Below, piece after piece: positions 16,399-17,159 of a stretch of DNA of 17,159 nucleotides (position 1 is the first letter of the stretch; each line of letters starts with the position of its first letter). The stretch is taken from contig JAQTOL010000014.1 in the NCBI GenBank assembly GCA_028748945.1, positions 1-17,159 on the forward strand, read 5' to 3'. The notes below the pieces were generated by a model, which was given only the letters and a program-made list of their open reading frames with translations, had not been told where the DNA came from and ran no database searches. The DNA is from Paludibacter sp. (GTDB taxonomy: Bacteria > Bacteroidota > Bacteroidia > Bacteroidales > Paludibacteraceae). Position numbers and translations under genes: made by a program.

Positions 16399-17159
16399 AT
16401 GAGTAAATTTAATGAATTAAATGAGAAAATCGGAAAATACAGATGGACGATATGCGCGCTGTTATTTTTTGCTACAACAGTTAATTATCTCGACCGTCAG
16501 GTTTTAAGCCTGTTAATGCCCGATCTGGTAAAAGAGTTTGGTTGGACAAATACAGATTATGCAAACATTGCATCAGTTTTTCAATTTACCTATGCCATTG
16601 TCATGTTATTTGCAGGTCGGGCCATCGACTGGTTAGGAACAAAATGGGGTTATGCCATAGCACTTACTTTATGGTCATTAGGCGCAATGCTTCATGCAAG
16701 TGCCGTATGGATTGGTACCGGTGTTGCTCCTGTTTTTGAACTGGCAGGCATCTTTATTCCAATATCCGTTCTTGGTTTTATGGTTTCGCGCGTTGTACTG
16801 GCTATTGGTGAATCGGGTAACTTTCCGGCAGCCATTAAAACTACCGCCGAATGGTTCCCTAAAAAAGAACGCTCCTTTGCTACAGGTTTATTCAACTCGG
16901 GTGCAAACATTGGAGCCATTTTAGCTCCGCTCACGGTTCCATGGATTGCCGGACATTTGGGTTGGCAATGGGCGTTTATTATTGTAGGTGGAATTGGTTT
17001 TACCTGGTTGGGATTTTGGTTCCTCTTTTACGATACACCTAAAGCAATGCTTGCCAAAGGAAAGATAACACAAGGAGAATACGACTTTATCCACAGTGAT
17101 AAAGATGAACAACTTATTGCAAAAAATGAAGTGACTGAAAAAGTCTCCTGGTTTAAATT
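16399..17159 (+). CDS. exuT: MFS hexuronate transporter, 3' end beyond window
   Basis: The first 253 codons of a major facilitator superfamily permease run off the right edge without a stop. The start ATG at 16399 gives MSKFNELNEKIGKYRWTICA, with AAAAAGG just upstream. Visible family marks are the first membrane segment leading into VNYLDRQVLSLLMPDL, the loop GRAIDWLGTKWGYA (the MFS 2-3 loop motif), and GESGNFPAAIKTTAEWFPKK, then RSFATGLFNSGANIGA. These are characteristic of the ExuT/GudP anion:cation symporter branch. About six membrane segments are present. The protein is expected to take up galacturonate and glucuronate with protons across the inner membrane. It sits 34 bp after kdgA and is probably in the same transcript. 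Substrate is inferred from family and neighbours; a sugar-acid such as glucarate cannot be excluded. Confidence 0.88.
   Translation, partial: MSKFNELNEKIGKYRWTICALLFFATTVNYLDRQVLSLLMPDLVKEFGWTNTDYANIASVFQFTYAIVMLFAGRAIDWLGTKWGYAIALTLWSLGAMLHASAVWIGTGVAPVFELAGIFIPISVLGFMVSRVVLAIGESGNFPAAIKTTAEWFPKKERSFATGLFNSGANIGAILAPLTVPWIAGHLGWQWAFIIVGGIGFTWLGFWFLFYDTPKAMLAKGKITQGEYDFIHSDKDEQLIAKNEVTEKVSWFK

Overview
The window looks like a chromosomal segment of an AT-rich Bacteroidota, most likely Bacteroidales. The reasons are a SusC/SusD pair, Bacteroidota-type promoters (TAnnTTTG at -7), start sites without Shine-Dalgarno sequences, and a very long pectinesterase with a type IX-like C-terminal tail. 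The genus cannot be fixed from this sequence. The theme is uptake and breakdown of pectin and galacturonate.

Left half, minus strand (about 160-12340). Two transcription units run leftward. The first in reading order is a 1608-residue secreted multi-module pectinesterase (7441-12267) with its own promoter and a clear hairpin plus T-tract terminator. The second starts from a promoter near 7210 and carries susC (TonB-dependent porin), susD (surface lipoprotein) and a third surface lipoprotein with two fibronectin-III-like domains and a parallel beta-helix (DUF4957/DUF5123 type). It ends in a 15-bp-stem hairpin at 163-201. No polysaccharide lyase or glycoside hydrolase lies in the window, so depolymerisation must be encoded elsewhere.

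Centre (12268-12928). A 661-bp divergent intergenic region holds the pectinesterase promoter, a candidate promoter for uxaC and several inverted repeats that could be operators.

Right half, plus strand (12929-17159). uxaC (uronate isomerase), kdgK (2-keto-3-deoxygluconate kinase), kdgA (KDPG aldolase) and the start of an ExuT-like hexuronate transporter follow in order. Together they import galacturonate or glucuronate and carry out isomerisation, KDG phosphorylation and cleavage to pyruvate and glyceraldehyde-3-phosphate. The reductase and dehydratase steps (UxaB/UxaA or UxuB/UxuA) are not here. kdgK has an apparent 1-base deletion that shifts its last ~35 codons out of frame. A 139-bp element with 17-bp inverted ends sits between kdgK and kdgA.

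The most useful new observations are: two related 12-bp perfect palindromes (TTRGTNNACYAA) before kdgK, one overlapping its -7 box, which suggest a GntR-type uronate repressor; the kdgK frameshift; the inverted-repeat element; and the repeated N-terminal modules of the pectinesterase. I see no convincing wholly new system; this is a variant pectin utilisation locus.
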